A stretch of 64,000 bases of DNA from CAVVJA01 sp963809815 (GTDB lineage Bacteria > Actinomycetota > Actinomycetes > Mycobacteriales > Jatrophihabitantaceae). Below, one piece after another: positions 8,332 through 15,409 of this stretch (position 1 is the stretch's first letter; each line of letters starts with the position of its first letter). The stretch lies in contig CAWELM010000025.1 in assembly GCA_963809815.1 (NCBI GenBank), positions 1 through 64,000 on the forward strand. The letters are read 5' to 3'. Under the pieces are notes generated by a model that ran no database searches, was not told where the DNA came from, and saw only the letters and a program-made list of their open reading frames with translations. The translations under genes were made by a program, and so were the position numbers.

Positions 8332-8945
8332 CGCTGCGACAGCGCCCCGGTGCTGGCCGCAGCGAGGACGTCGACGTCGTCGCCCAGGTCTTGCTGGAAC
8401 GGCAGCGCTGCGCCAGCGGACAACCCGTCGAGATATCCGCGGGCACGCTCGGCCCGCGGATAACGCGTTACGAGCGACCAGAAAGCCGCGTCGTGACCGG
8501 CTACCCGCAAGTGGGCGAGCTCATGGACCAGGACGTAATCGAGCACCCAACTGGGCACTGAACGCAGCCGCTCCGATACGCGGATCGAGCCGTCCTCCGG
8601 CGTGCACGAAGCCCATCGAGTCCGCATGCTCGCCACCCACCGCACACTGGCCGGAGCTGCCTGACCGTCGAGGTAGCGGTCAGACAACGCACGGCAACGC
8701 GCCTCCAGGGCAGCGTCACTCTGACGGGCGGCCCGTCTACGGCCGCCGGTCTCGGACGAGGTGAGCCGGCTGACCATCTCGGCCACCCATCGAGCCTCCT
8801 GCGCTCGGCTGAACCGGGCGGGGATGAGCACAACAATCCGATCGCCGTCGCGATATGCCGACACGGTTCGTCGTCGGCGGCTGCTGCGACGGACATCGAC
8901 GGCCGGGTCGCCCGTCGGCCTGGGCACGACATTCGCATCAGGCAT
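8328..8945 (-). CDS. YgjP/SprT-like metallopeptidase (DUF45, M48-type)
   Basis: The 205-residue protein carries VLVHELAHLRVAGHDAAFW near residues 140-158. This HExxH motif has a downstream His in the H-(x)5-F-W arrangement typical of the YgjP family. The upstream segment RTRWASCTPEDGSIRVSERL is also diagnostic. The rest is Arg rich and probably cytoplasmic. Its stop overlaps the stop of the convergent zincin-like gene by 4 nt. The family's substrate is unknown, though related SprT proteins act on DNA-protein crosslinks; no such role can be claimed here. Confidence 0.85.
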   Translation of the reverse strand: MPDANVVPRPTGDPAVDVRRSSRRRRTVSAYRDGDRIVVLIPARFSRAQEARWVAEMVSRLTSSETGGRRRAARQSDAALEARCRALSDRYLDGQAAPASVRWVASMRTRWASCTPEDGSIRVSERLRSVPSWVLDYVLVHELAHLRVAGHDAAFWSLVTRYPRAERARGYLDGLSAGAALPFQQDLGDDVDVLAAASTGALSQR

Positions 8946-9040
8946 CCACTCACGCTAACGGTGTCTCCAGACACCGCCGTCGCGACGTGCCGGAGCGGGC
9001 GATAGCCATCTCCACAAGGCCAGGCCGGGTTATGCGCATC

Positions 9041-9148
9041 CTGTCCACAGCCTGATCCACAGGTGTGGACATCGACTTGAGGGTGACGCGCGGCGGGACT
9101 CTGCCCACGCGAAGAGCTGGAAAACAAACGACGCGACCCTGTGGACAA
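9041..9148. promoter_or_regulatory. Cluster of DnaA-box-like nonamers in a divergent intergenic region
   Basis: Four sites resembling the actinobacterial DnaA box TTGTCCACA lie between two divergent genes. CTGTCCACA (9041-9049) and TGATCCACA (9053-9061) are in plus orientation. TGTGGACAT (9064-9072) and a perfect TGTGGACAA (9140-9148) are in minus orientation. Three fall within 32 bp. No AT-rich unwinding element or dnaA/dnaN gene is nearby, so this is not the origin. DnaA-titration or DnaA-regulated transcription is possible but unproven. Confidence 0.35.
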
Positions 9149-9186
9149 CCGCGTCGATGAGCCGCTGAATCTGCCACGGTGTCGGC

Positions 9187-10236
9187 GTGACGTCGGGCTT
9201 TGCTCCGTTGGCTGGATACGTGCTGAACCCGGCTGCCCGCGTGCTGTGGCGCTCGCCGTCGTGCATCCAGCTGGAACTCGGGCGGCGGGCGGTCATGCTG
9301 GAGGGGATCGACGCCGCCGCGATCCGCGCGCTCACCGGCCAGGTACAGGGAAGCGAGCCACTCTCGCCGTCCGCCGCGAAACCCTTCGAGTCGGCCGTCG
9401 GCCCGCTGGCCGCGGCAGGCTTCCTGATCCGTCCGAACCCTGACCCGCCGTCGATCGCCGTGCCGCGCCTCGCGGCCGACCTGGCCGCCTTACACGTCCG
9501 GCACGGCCCCCAGGCCGAGCAGATCCTGGCTGTTCGCCGGACGTCCTTCGTCATGCTCCGCGGTACCGGGCGGACGCTGCCGGTCGTCGGTGCGCTGCTC
9601 GCTGCGGCCGGTGTCGGCCACGTGACGGTTCAGGCCGACGGCGATGCCACGCTGGAGCATGCCGCGCCGGGCGGTCTGTTGCCCGACGACGAGGGGTTCC
9701 GGTACACGGCCGCGGCAGCGGGGGCGATTCGCCGGGCCGCTCCGGAATGCGATACCAGACCGGTGTCGGACGGTCGCGGGCCTGACCTTGTCGTGCTGTC
9801 CGCACATGAGCCGCTCGACGCCGACATCCGGGACAGCTTGCACGCCGGCGGTGTGCCGCACCTCGTCGTGGGTGGCGGAGCAGACAGCGGCGTCGTCGGC
9901 CCACTTGTCCGTCCTGGTCGAACCAGCTGCCTGCGCTGCGCCGATCTGCACCGTCGTGACCGGGACCGCGCGTGGCCGGCCTTCGCGGTCCAGCTGGCCC
10001 AACGTCCGCGGCATCCGGCCCCCGACGACGTCATCCTCGCGACCGTTCTCGGCGCGCTCGCGGCGGCGCAAGTACTTGCGCACCTGGACGGTGACAATCC
10101 GGCCACTCTCGATGCCACGTTAGAGGTGCATCCGCCTCAGTGGACGGTGCGTCGACGCGGCTGGGCGCCCCATCCGGCCTGTCGATGCGGCAGCGGAGTG
10201 GCTTGGTTGGCACCGCCCGGCACAATGACCACATGA
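9187..10236 (+). CDS. ThiF/E1-like protein (TOMM cyclodehydratase-type annotation)
   Basis: The 349-residue protein resembles the ThiF-like proteins that actinobacterial genomes often label as bacteriocin cyclodehydratase-like. It has an N-terminal winged-helix-like region, a degenerate Rossmann half (residues about 110-240) and a C-terminal zinc knuckle formed by SCLRCADLHRRDRDRAWP and HPACRCG. No precursor peptide, YcaO or dehydrogenase gene is nearby, so the RiPP role is not supported and an unknown housekeeping function is more likely. The start GTG 9187 is the first reasonable one; ribosome-site evidence is weak. It precedes the ABC1 kinase gene in the same direction, as in the conserved backbone. 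Confidence 0.6.
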   Translation: MTSGFAPLAGYVLNPAARVLWRSPSCIQLELGRRAVMLEGIDAAAIRALTGQVQGSEPLSPSAAKPFESAVGPLAAAGFLIRPNPDPPSIAVPRLAADLAALHVRHGPQAEQILAVRRTSFVMLRGTGRTLPVVGALLAAAGVGHVTVQADGDATLEHAAPGGLLPDDEGFRYTAAAAGAIRRAAPECDTRPVSDGRGPDLVVLSAHEPLDADIRDSLHAGGVPHLVVGGGADSGVVGPLVRPGRTSCLRCADLHRRDRDRAWPAFAVQLAQRPRHPAPDDVILATVLGALAAAQVLAHLDGDNPATLDATLEVHPPQWTVRRRGWAPHPACRCGSGVAWLAPPGTMTT

Positions 10237-10408
10237 GCACCGTTAAGGTGCCACAGCGAGCGGGCGAGGTCGCCGCGACGATGCGGAGCGGTCTTGTGGG
10301 GTGACAGATGCCAGGCGAACCACGGTATGGGGCGTGTTTCGTGAGCACCGCGGTGTTGTCGAGGGGTCGATGCCCGGCCACGGAGGATCCCAAACGCAGG
10401 CGGATCGC

Positions 10409-11728
10409 GTGACCGACATCCCGCAACGACGCGTGGCCCGGACCGCGAGACTGGCATCGCTACCGCTGGGTGTCGCCGGCCGAGCCACGATGGGACTGGG
10501 TAAACGACTGGTCGGACACTCGGCCGAGGCGGTCGCGGCCGAACTGCAACAGAAGACCGCCGAGCAGCTGTTCGCTGTGCTCGGCGAGCTCAAAGGCGGC
10601 GCGATGAAGTTCGGCCAGGCGCTGTCGATCTTTGAAGCGGCGGTGCCCGAGGACCACGCCGCGCCGTACCGAGAAGCTTTGACGCGCTTACAAGAGGCGG
10701 CACCGCCCATGAGCGCCGATGTCATGCACCGCGTGCTGGCGGAGCAATTCGGTCGTAGTTGGGCAAGTAGGTTCCGCGAGTTCAACGACGAGCCGGCAGC
10801 AGCCGCCAGCATCGGTCAGGTCCATCGGGCCGTCTGGGCCGACGGCCGGCAAGTGGCCGTGAAGATCCAATATCCGGGCGCGGGGCCGGCGGTGATCGCG
10901 GACTTCACGCAGTTGGCTCGGGTCGGCCGGCTGTTCGCACGGTTGTCCCCTGGGATTGACGTCAAACCGCTGCTCGCCGAACTGCGCGAACGGATCATGG
11001 AGGAGCTGGACTACACCCTGGAGGCTGACGCGCAGCGCATGTTCGCCGCGGCCTATGACGACGACGAGGAAATCGCCATCCCGCGAGTAGTCGCGAGCGC
11101 ACCGAAGGTGATCGTCAGTGAATGGATCGACGGGACGCCGCTTTCGAAGATCATTGCTCACGGCCGTCAGGCCGCCCGGAATCGGGCCGGCTATCTGCTG
11201 GCCTTACTGCACTACTCCGCTCCGGAGCGGGCCAAGTTGCTGCACGCCGACCCGCACCCCGGCAACTTCCGCATCCTGTCTGACGGACGCCTCGGCGTCG
11301 TCGACTTCGGAGCCGTCGCCCGCTTGCCTGACGGTTCGCCGGAGCCGCTCGGGATCATGACCCGGCTGGCGTTGGAGGGCCGCACGGGCGAGCTGATGGC
11401 GGCGATGCGCAACTACGGCTTCATCAGGCCGGGAATCGAGGTCGATCCGCAACGGGTACTGGACTACCTGCGACCGATCCTGGACCCGCTGGCCGTCGAG
11501 GAATTCACCTTCACCCGCGAATGGATGCGCGCCCAAGCAGCCCGGATGGGCGATCCGCGCAACGAGGAAGCGAAGGTAGGTCGGATGTTCAACCTGCCGC
11601 CGTCCTACCTGCTCCTACACCGAGTGACACTCGGATCACTTGCCGTGTTGTGCCAGCTCGGCGCGACCGCTCCCTTCCGGGCGCTGGCTGAGCAGTGGCA
11701 GAGGGGATTCGCAGAGCCGGTCGGCTGA
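10409..11728 (+). CDS. ABC1/UbiB (AarF) family atypical kinase
   Basis: The 439-residue protein has the full ABC1 signature: LKGGAMKFGQALS (KxGQ), AAASIGQVHRAV (the Ala-rich nucleotide loop), VAVKIQYPG, MEELDYTLEA, LLHADPHPGNF (catalytic loop) and VVDFGAVARL (metal-binding Asp). Members bind ATP and often support quinone biosynthesis or membrane-lipid homeostasis. GTG 10409 was chosen because the family usually begins with a TDIPxRxVxRTAxLASLPLG stretch and AGGCGG lies 5 nt upstream. Longer starts at 10370 and 10301 are open. In mycobacteria this gene neighbours whiB7 and takes part in intrinsic drug tolerance in some reports; the same neighbourhood is kept here. Confidence 0.9.
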   Translation: MTDIPQRRVARTARLASLPLGVAGRATMGLGKRLVGHSAEAVAAELQQKTAEQLFAVLGELKGGAMKFGQALSIFEAAVPEDHAAPYREALTRLQEAAPPMSADVMHRVLAEQFGRSWASRFREFNDEPAAAASIGQVHRAVWADGRQVAVKIQYPGAGPAVIADFTQLARVGRLFARLSPGIDVKPLLAELRERIMEELDYTLEADAQRMFAAAYDDDEEIAIPRVVASAPKVIVSEWIDGTPLSKIIAHGRQAARNRAGYLLALLHYSAPERAKLLHADPHPGNFRILSDGRLGVVDFGAVARLPDGSPEPLGIMTRLALEGRTGELMAAMRNYGFIRPGIEVDPQRVLDYLRPILDPLAVEEFTFTREWMRAQAARMGDPRNEEAKVGRMFNLPPSYLLLHRVTLGSLAVLCQLGATAPFRALAEQWQRGFAEPVG

Positions 11729-11780
11729 CGGGACCCGCTCGATCGCCCCGTGCTGGACGGCGTGGGCTCTTGGACAGCCG

Positions 11781-11969
11781 TCACTCCCACCATTCCGCGT
11801 CGAGCTTGGCCTCTATCGACCTCACGTATCGGCGCGTGCAGTCAGCACAGATCCACTTGATGTATTGCCCGTCCGCACCTTCCACCAGATCGGCGCACCA
11901 GCCGAGCGGTGGGTCCCCGTCGACCTTTCCGTCGGCGGCGCGCCCACACATCGCGCAGACGGCAGCCAT
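11781..11969 (-). CDS. Small zinc-ribbon-like protein
   Basis: The 62-residue protein has two CxxC pairs (CAMC near residue 5 and CADC near residue 42) and a C-terminal SIEAKLDAEWW. This matches a family of short actinobacterial proteins seen in many genomes and never characterised, as far as I recall. The CxxC pairs probably bind one zinc. A GGAGG directly abuts the ATG, which is closer than usual. It is convergent with the ABC1 kinase gene and upstream of nothing obvious. The function is unknown. Confidence 0.7.
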   Translation of the reverse strand: MAAVCAMCGRAADGKVDGDPPLGWCADLVEGADGQYIKWICADCTRRYVRSIEAKLDAEWWE

Positions 11970-12061
11970 CCTCCATGAGTAGCGCGGCCACCGGAGGAAG
12001 TCCAGTGACCGCGTCGTCCTGCGCCGGTGGCTGCGTTGTCCTCCGGCGCAGGACGGGTCGT

Positions 12062-12259
12062 TCAGTCCGCGATGTCGTTGACAACCGACGCCGCGGACTC
12101 GACGGCGCGCTCGTAACGAGCGTGCGCCATCCGCGCCATCCTTTCGCGGCGGCGCCAGCGGCGCGCCGAGGAGGCCTGGCGGACCATCCGCGAGTGTTCG
12201 GCGCTCTGGCGCGCCTCACGCATTCGCTCGCGAGCGAATGCTTCATTCATGCTGATCAT
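12062..12259 (-). CDS. Small basic helical protein, unknown function
   Basis: The 65-residue product begins MISMNEAFARERMREARQ and is rich in Arg, Ala and Glu, consistent with one or two amphipathic helices. ATG 12259 was chosen because AGGAG lies 7 nt upstream. A second ATG three codons later would also work. Similar short Arg-rich proteins occur near whiB genes in other actinobacteria, but I do not recognise a named family. It is the next gene downstream of whiB7 on the same strand, 82 bp away, and may share its transcript. Confidence 0.6.
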   Translation of the reverse strand: MISMNEAFARERMREARQSAEHSRMVRQASSARRWRRRERMARMAHARYERAVESAASVVNDIAD

Positions 12260-12341
12260 CTCAATGCTCCTGAAGTTGTGGTGTGTTGTGCTCGGTGCGG
12301 CGGTCATGCCGTCACCGGGCCGAGGTCACTGCGGTCATCGT

Positions 12342-12674
12342 TCATGCGGCAATCTCCCGATCGGTCTTGCGCGGACGTCCCCGGGGACGCTTGCGCGCGA
12401 TGATCTCGCCTCGTTCGAAAATCTGGCCGCCCCAGACACCCCACGGTTCGCGTCGCTCGATGGCACCGCGAAGGCAGGCGACCCGGACCGGGCACTGTGC
12501 GCAGTACTTCTTGGCTTGCTCGAGTTCGGCGGGTGTCTCGGCAAACCACAGATCCGGATCCTGCACCCGGCAGGGCAGATCGTCCGGACTCAGGCGGGAG
12601 ATCGGATCGAGCGTCCCGAGCGCAATGCTCTGCTCGCCCGGATCACTCCATTCGGTCGTGTAGCAAGTCAACAC
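12342..12674 (-). CDS. whiB7: WhiB7-type iron-sulfur transcriptional regulator
   Basis: The 110-residue protein has four cluster cysteines (35, 58, 61, 67) in C-x(22)-C-x2-C-x5-C, the turn EPWGVWGG (76-83) and an AT-hook RGRPRK (98-103). The hook separates WhiB7 from other WhiB proteins. WhiB7 binds the primary sigma factor and activates intrinsic antibiotic-resistance genes and its own promoter. GTG 12674 follows a strong AAGGAGGTGA site. The gene sits downstream of uvrD2, as in mycobacteria, behind a leader of about 400 nt holding an upstream ORF and an attenuator. Expression is therefore predicted to respond to translation stress. The identification is firm; the regulon is not visible here. 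Confidence 0.93.
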   Translation of the reverse strand: MLTCYTTEWSDPGEQSIALGTLDPISRLSPDDLPCRVQDPDLWFAETPAELEQAKKYCAQCPVRVACLRGAIERREPWGVWGGQIFERGEIIARKRPRGRPRKTDREIAA

Positions 12675-12734
12675 GTCGGGTCACCTCCTTCGACTGATCA
12701 GGTATCGGGTCGACAGTTGACGGTGGAAAACACT

Positions 12735-12769
12735 GAGGCCGCGGATCCCTTGTCGGGAGCCGCGGCCTC
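12735..12769 (-). terminator. Intrinsic terminator (attenuator) in the whiB7 leader
   Basis: On the minus strand GAGGCCGCGG pairs perfectly with CCGCGGCCTC across a short loop that can add an inner CCC/GGG stem. AGTGTTTTCC follows, giving a U tract. It lies 60 bp upstream of the whiB7 start and 26 bp beyond the upstream-ORF stop, so it would stop transcription before whiB7 unless overridden. Confidence 0.85.
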
Positions 12770-12820
12770 GAGAGGAGCCGGGTGCTGATCGGTGATCAGC
12801 GGAGTGCTACTTCTCGAGGC
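12765..12820 (-). promoter_or_regulatory. Antiterminator arm competing with the whiB7 attenuator
   Basis: GCCTCGAGA at 12812-12820 and TCTCGAGGC at 12765-12773 (minus-strand reading) can form a perfect 9-bp stem. The second arm overlaps the first five bases of the terminator stem, so the two structures exclude each other. Between them GCTGATC-GGT-GATCAGC (12784-12800) forms a nested hairpin that contains the upstream-ORF stop codon. The first antiterminator arm lies within the last codons of that ORF, so ribosome position can select the fold. Confidence 0.75.
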
Positions 12821-13014
12821 GGGCTTTCCTGGTTGCGGGCAAACCGGTCCGTACGACGCTGGATCGGCATGAGCACGACGTGCCCAGCGAGCGGCCAGAC
12901 CTGCGGCGTAACCCCGCCACCAGGGACGACAGACAGCGCGAACGGCAACGCGCGATCAAGGCCGGCGTACTTGGGGCGCGCGGCGGCGGCCGTCACGATG
13001 CTGGCATTCACCAT
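12796..13014 (-). CDS. Upstream ORF (leader peptide) of whiB7
   Basis: A 72-codon ORF begins at ATG 13014, nine bases after a perfect GGAGG (13024-13028), and stops just before the attenuator. It starts MVNASIVTAAAARPKY, with a run of four Ala codons at 9-12, and ends ESPPREVALR. I recall that the mycobacterial whiB7 upstream ORF contains alanine codons linked to sensing of alanine starvation; the Ala run here would suit that. The product itself has no domain I recognise. Its role is inferred to be ribosome-mediated control of the terminator rather than a function of the peptide. A longer in-frame start at 13077 lacks a ribosome site and overlaps the predicted -10. Confidence 0.7.
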   Translation of the reverse strand: MVNASIVTAAAARPKYAGLDRALPFALSVVPGGGVTPQVWPLAGHVVLMPIQRRTDRFARNQESPPREVALR

Positions 13015-13076
13015 TTGCGGCCACCTCCTTCTGCTCCAAGCTTGCGCAACATGCGCAGCGTTCTCCGTCCTTGCCA

Positions 13077-13116
13077 AGCTAACTGCCTAAGGGGGTACCA
13101 GGCAATCGGATTAATT
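13077..13116 (-). promoter_or_regulatory. whiB7 promoter with WhiB7-type AT-rich element
   Basis: On the minus strand TTGCCT (13100-13105) and TTAGCT (13077-13082) form -35 and -10 elements with a 17-bp spacer. An AATTAA block (13111-13116) lies five bases upstream of the -35. WhiB7-activated promoters are known to carry such an AT-rich element just upstream of the -35, contacted by the AT-hook. The predicted start is near 13070, right after the uvrD2 stop. Confidence 0.7.
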
Positions 13117-13146
13117 CCCTAGTTCAGGGGTTCGCGATTGGCAGAA

Positions 13147-15162
13147 TCAGCCTGTATCAATCACTACATCGACCGTTTCCGGATCGGCACCAGCGAGCAC
13201 CGCGAGCAACGGCTGACCGTATCGGTCCAATTTGGCCGGACCAATGCCGGAAACGCGCGCCAATCCCGATCGATCCGACGGCCGGGAATCCGAAATCGCT
13301 ACCAGTGTCGCATCCGAGAAGACCACATATGCGGGCACGCTCAACGCCTCGGCTTGTCGCTTGCGCCAGACCCGCAGGCGTCCGAACAACTCCGCGTCGT
13401 CCGCCTGCGGCCGAGATTTCCGTTTGAGCGACGGGGTGTTTGCGACTGCAACCGGGCGAAGGCCGTCGAGGAACCGGCTCGGCCGGCGGCTGCGGCGCTG
13501 CCCTGGGCTGCGGGCCAAGGCCCACGACAACCCGAGTCGCTCGCGTGCTCGAGTCATGCCGACATAGAGCAACCGGCGCTCCTCGGCGATCTGATCCGCG
13601 GTATTCGCGCGCTGAATCGGGACGGTGACGTCGGTGAGTCCGACAAGGAACACGGCATCCCATTCCAGACCCTTCGCCGCGTGCAGCGACGCGAGGGTGA
13701 CACCCTGCACCGTCGGAGCGTGTTGCGCGGCCGCGCGCTGATCGAGTTCGGCTACCAATTCAGGCAGGTGCGCGCGAGGATCCAGAGCCACCACGTCATC
13801 GGCCAAGCTTACGAGCGCCGCCAAGGATTCCCAGCGTTCCCGGGCGGCGCCGCCCGGTGGTGGATCGTCTGGATGCCAGCCGAGACTGGCGAGGACACCG
13901 CGCACCGCGTCGGGGAGCGTCGCCTCATCGGCTTCCGCGCGCGCAGCGCCCCGGAGCAGCAACCTTGCCTCGCGGATCTCCGGTCGGTCGAAGAACCGCT
14001 CGCCGCCCCGCAAGACGTATGGCACCCGGGCCGCCGCCAACGCCTGCTCGTAAACCTCTGACTGGGCGTTGACTCGGAACAACACCGCAACCTCGGACGC
14101 CGGCGTTCCTGCGTCGATCAGGGCGCGGCAGCGCGCGGCGACGTCGGCGGCCTCGGCCGGCTCGTCGTCGAACTCGGCAAAGGTCGGCGGCGGACCGTTC
14201 GGGCGCTGGCCCACCAATCGAAGCCGCGGTCCGCCGCCACCACTCCCCGCGCCCGCAGCGACGAGCCGGTTCGCCAGTTCCACCACCTGTGGCGTCGACC
14301 GGTAGTCCCGATGCAGCCGGACGACCACAGCGCCAGGGAACCGACGGGTAAACGACAGGAGGTGCTCGGGTGTGGCCCCGGCAAAGGAGTAGATCGTCTG
14401 GTTCGGATCACCGACGACGCACACGTCGTCCCGACCGCCCAGCCAGGCCTCGAGCAGCCGCTGTTGCACGGGCGAGACGTCCTGGTACTCGTCGACGACG
14501 AAATGGCGATACCGGGAACGGATCTCCTCGGCGACGTCCGCGTACTCCTCGATCGCGCCGGCCATGATGAGGAGCAGGTCGGCGAAGTCGAGCCGGCCGA
14601 CCCGGCCCTTGGCCGCCTCGTACTCGGCGTAGACGGCGGCCACTGTCGCGGCCGTCGTGGGTGGCTCACGACCAGCCGACATGGCCCGGGCCGGGTAGTC
14701 CGGAGGCGCCACGAGAACCGCCTTGGCCCACTCGATCTCGGCGGCGAGATCCCGCAGCTCGGTGCGGTCGGCTCGCAGCCCTACCCGCGACGCGGCCGCG
14801 CCAACGAGCCGGAGTGGGTTGTCGACGACCTCGGGCATCGCCCCGCCGAGCACCCGGGGCGCAAAGTACGCAAGCTGTCGCAGTGCCGCGGAGTGGAACG
14901 TGCGAGCCTGCACGCCGTCAGCGCCGAGCCGGCGCAACCGGCTGCGCAACTCACCCGCGGCCCGCGCCGTGAACGTCACGGCCAGCAGCTGACCGGCCGA
15001 GGCAGTCCCGGAACGCACGGCATACGCGATGCGGTGAGTAATGGCTCGCGTCTTGCCCGTACCTGCGCCGGCCAGGATGCACACCGGCCCGCGAACGACG
15101 AGCGCCGCCTCTCTCTGCTCGGGGTCGAGGCCGGCCAAGACCGAGTCTGCGGCATAGGTCAC
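13147..15162 (-). CDS. uvrD2: UvrD2-type SF1 DNA helicase with HRDC domain
   Basis: The 671-residue helicase has Walker A ILAGAGTGKTRAI, motif II FVVDEYQDVSPVQ, GDPNQTIYSF, and later motifs ending in LLYVGMTRARERL. A C-terminal HRDC domain (AYVVFSDATLVAISDSRPSD) follows. GTG 15162 was chosen because GGAGG lies 8 nt upstream; the open frame extends 60 codons further without a site. Mycobacterial UvrD2 has, as I recall, a tetracysteine zinc motif linking helicase and HRDC parts. The linker here (NTPSLKRKSRPQADDAELF) has no Cys. Position directly upstream of whiB7 is conserved. It unwinds 3'-tailed DNA in repair or replication restart. Confidence 0.9.
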   Translation of the reverse strand: MTYAADSVLAGLDPEQREAALVVRGPVCILAGAGTGKTRAITHRIAYAVRSGTASAGQLLAVTFTARAAGELRSRLRRLGADGVQARTFHSAALRQLAYFAPRVLGGAMPEVVDNPLRLVGAAASRVGLRADRTELRDLAAEIEWAKAVLVAPPDYPARAMSAGREPPTTAATVAAVYAEYEAAKGRVGRLDFADLLLIMAGAIEEYADVAEEIRSRYRHFVVDEYQDVSPVQQRLLEAWLGGRDDVCVVGDPNQTIYSFAGATPEHLLSFTRRFPGAVVVRLHRDYRSTPQVVELANRLVAAGAGSGGGGPRLRLVGQRPNGPPPTFAEFDDEPAEAADVAARCRALIDAGTPASEVAVLFRVNAQSEVYEQALAAARVPYVLRGGERFFDRPEIREARLLLRGAARAEADEATLPDAVRGVLASLGWHPDDPPPGGAARERWESLAALVSLADDVVALDPRAHLPELVAELDQRAAAQHAPTVQGVTLASLHAAKGLEWDAVFLVGLTDVTVPIQRANTADQIAEERRLLYVGMTRARERLGLSWALARSPGQRRSRRPSRFLDGLRPVAVANTPSLKRKSRPQADDAELFGRLRVWRKRQAEALSVPAYVVFSDATLVAISDSRPSDRSGLARVSGIGPAKLDRYGQPLLAVLAGADPETVDVVIDTG

Positions 15163-15409
15163 CGCTTGATCCTCCCAAGCCGGTCTGACGAGCTGCCAAG
15201 TCAAGTGCCGATCGCCGCGATCAGTTAGCGGCCGGCCGAAAGCCGCTCGGCGTGTTCCTCCACGCCCAGAACGGCGATCGCCTCGTGTCGTTCCGGCACG
15301 GTGACCAAAGGGGGACGAATGAGCAATTTCGCGTGCAGCCAATATGGCTGACCGATTCTGCGACCGGGACTTCGGAATTCATCTGATTTGCGGGGTGTTG
15401 TCGGTTGTT

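Noticed and set aside
9187..10236. A thiazole/oxazole peptide (TOMM) cluster around the ThiF-like gene
   Set aside because: No YcaO, dehydrogenase or precursor peptide gene occurs nearby, and the neighbourhood is housekeeping.
12796..13077. A 93-codon version of the whiB7 leader ORF starting at 13077
   Set aside because: The start overlaps the predicted -10 and has no ribosome site; ATG 13014 has a strong one.
13138..14061. Long open frame antisense to uvrD2
   Set aside because: It lacks domains and a ribosome site and is a shadow of the helicase frame.
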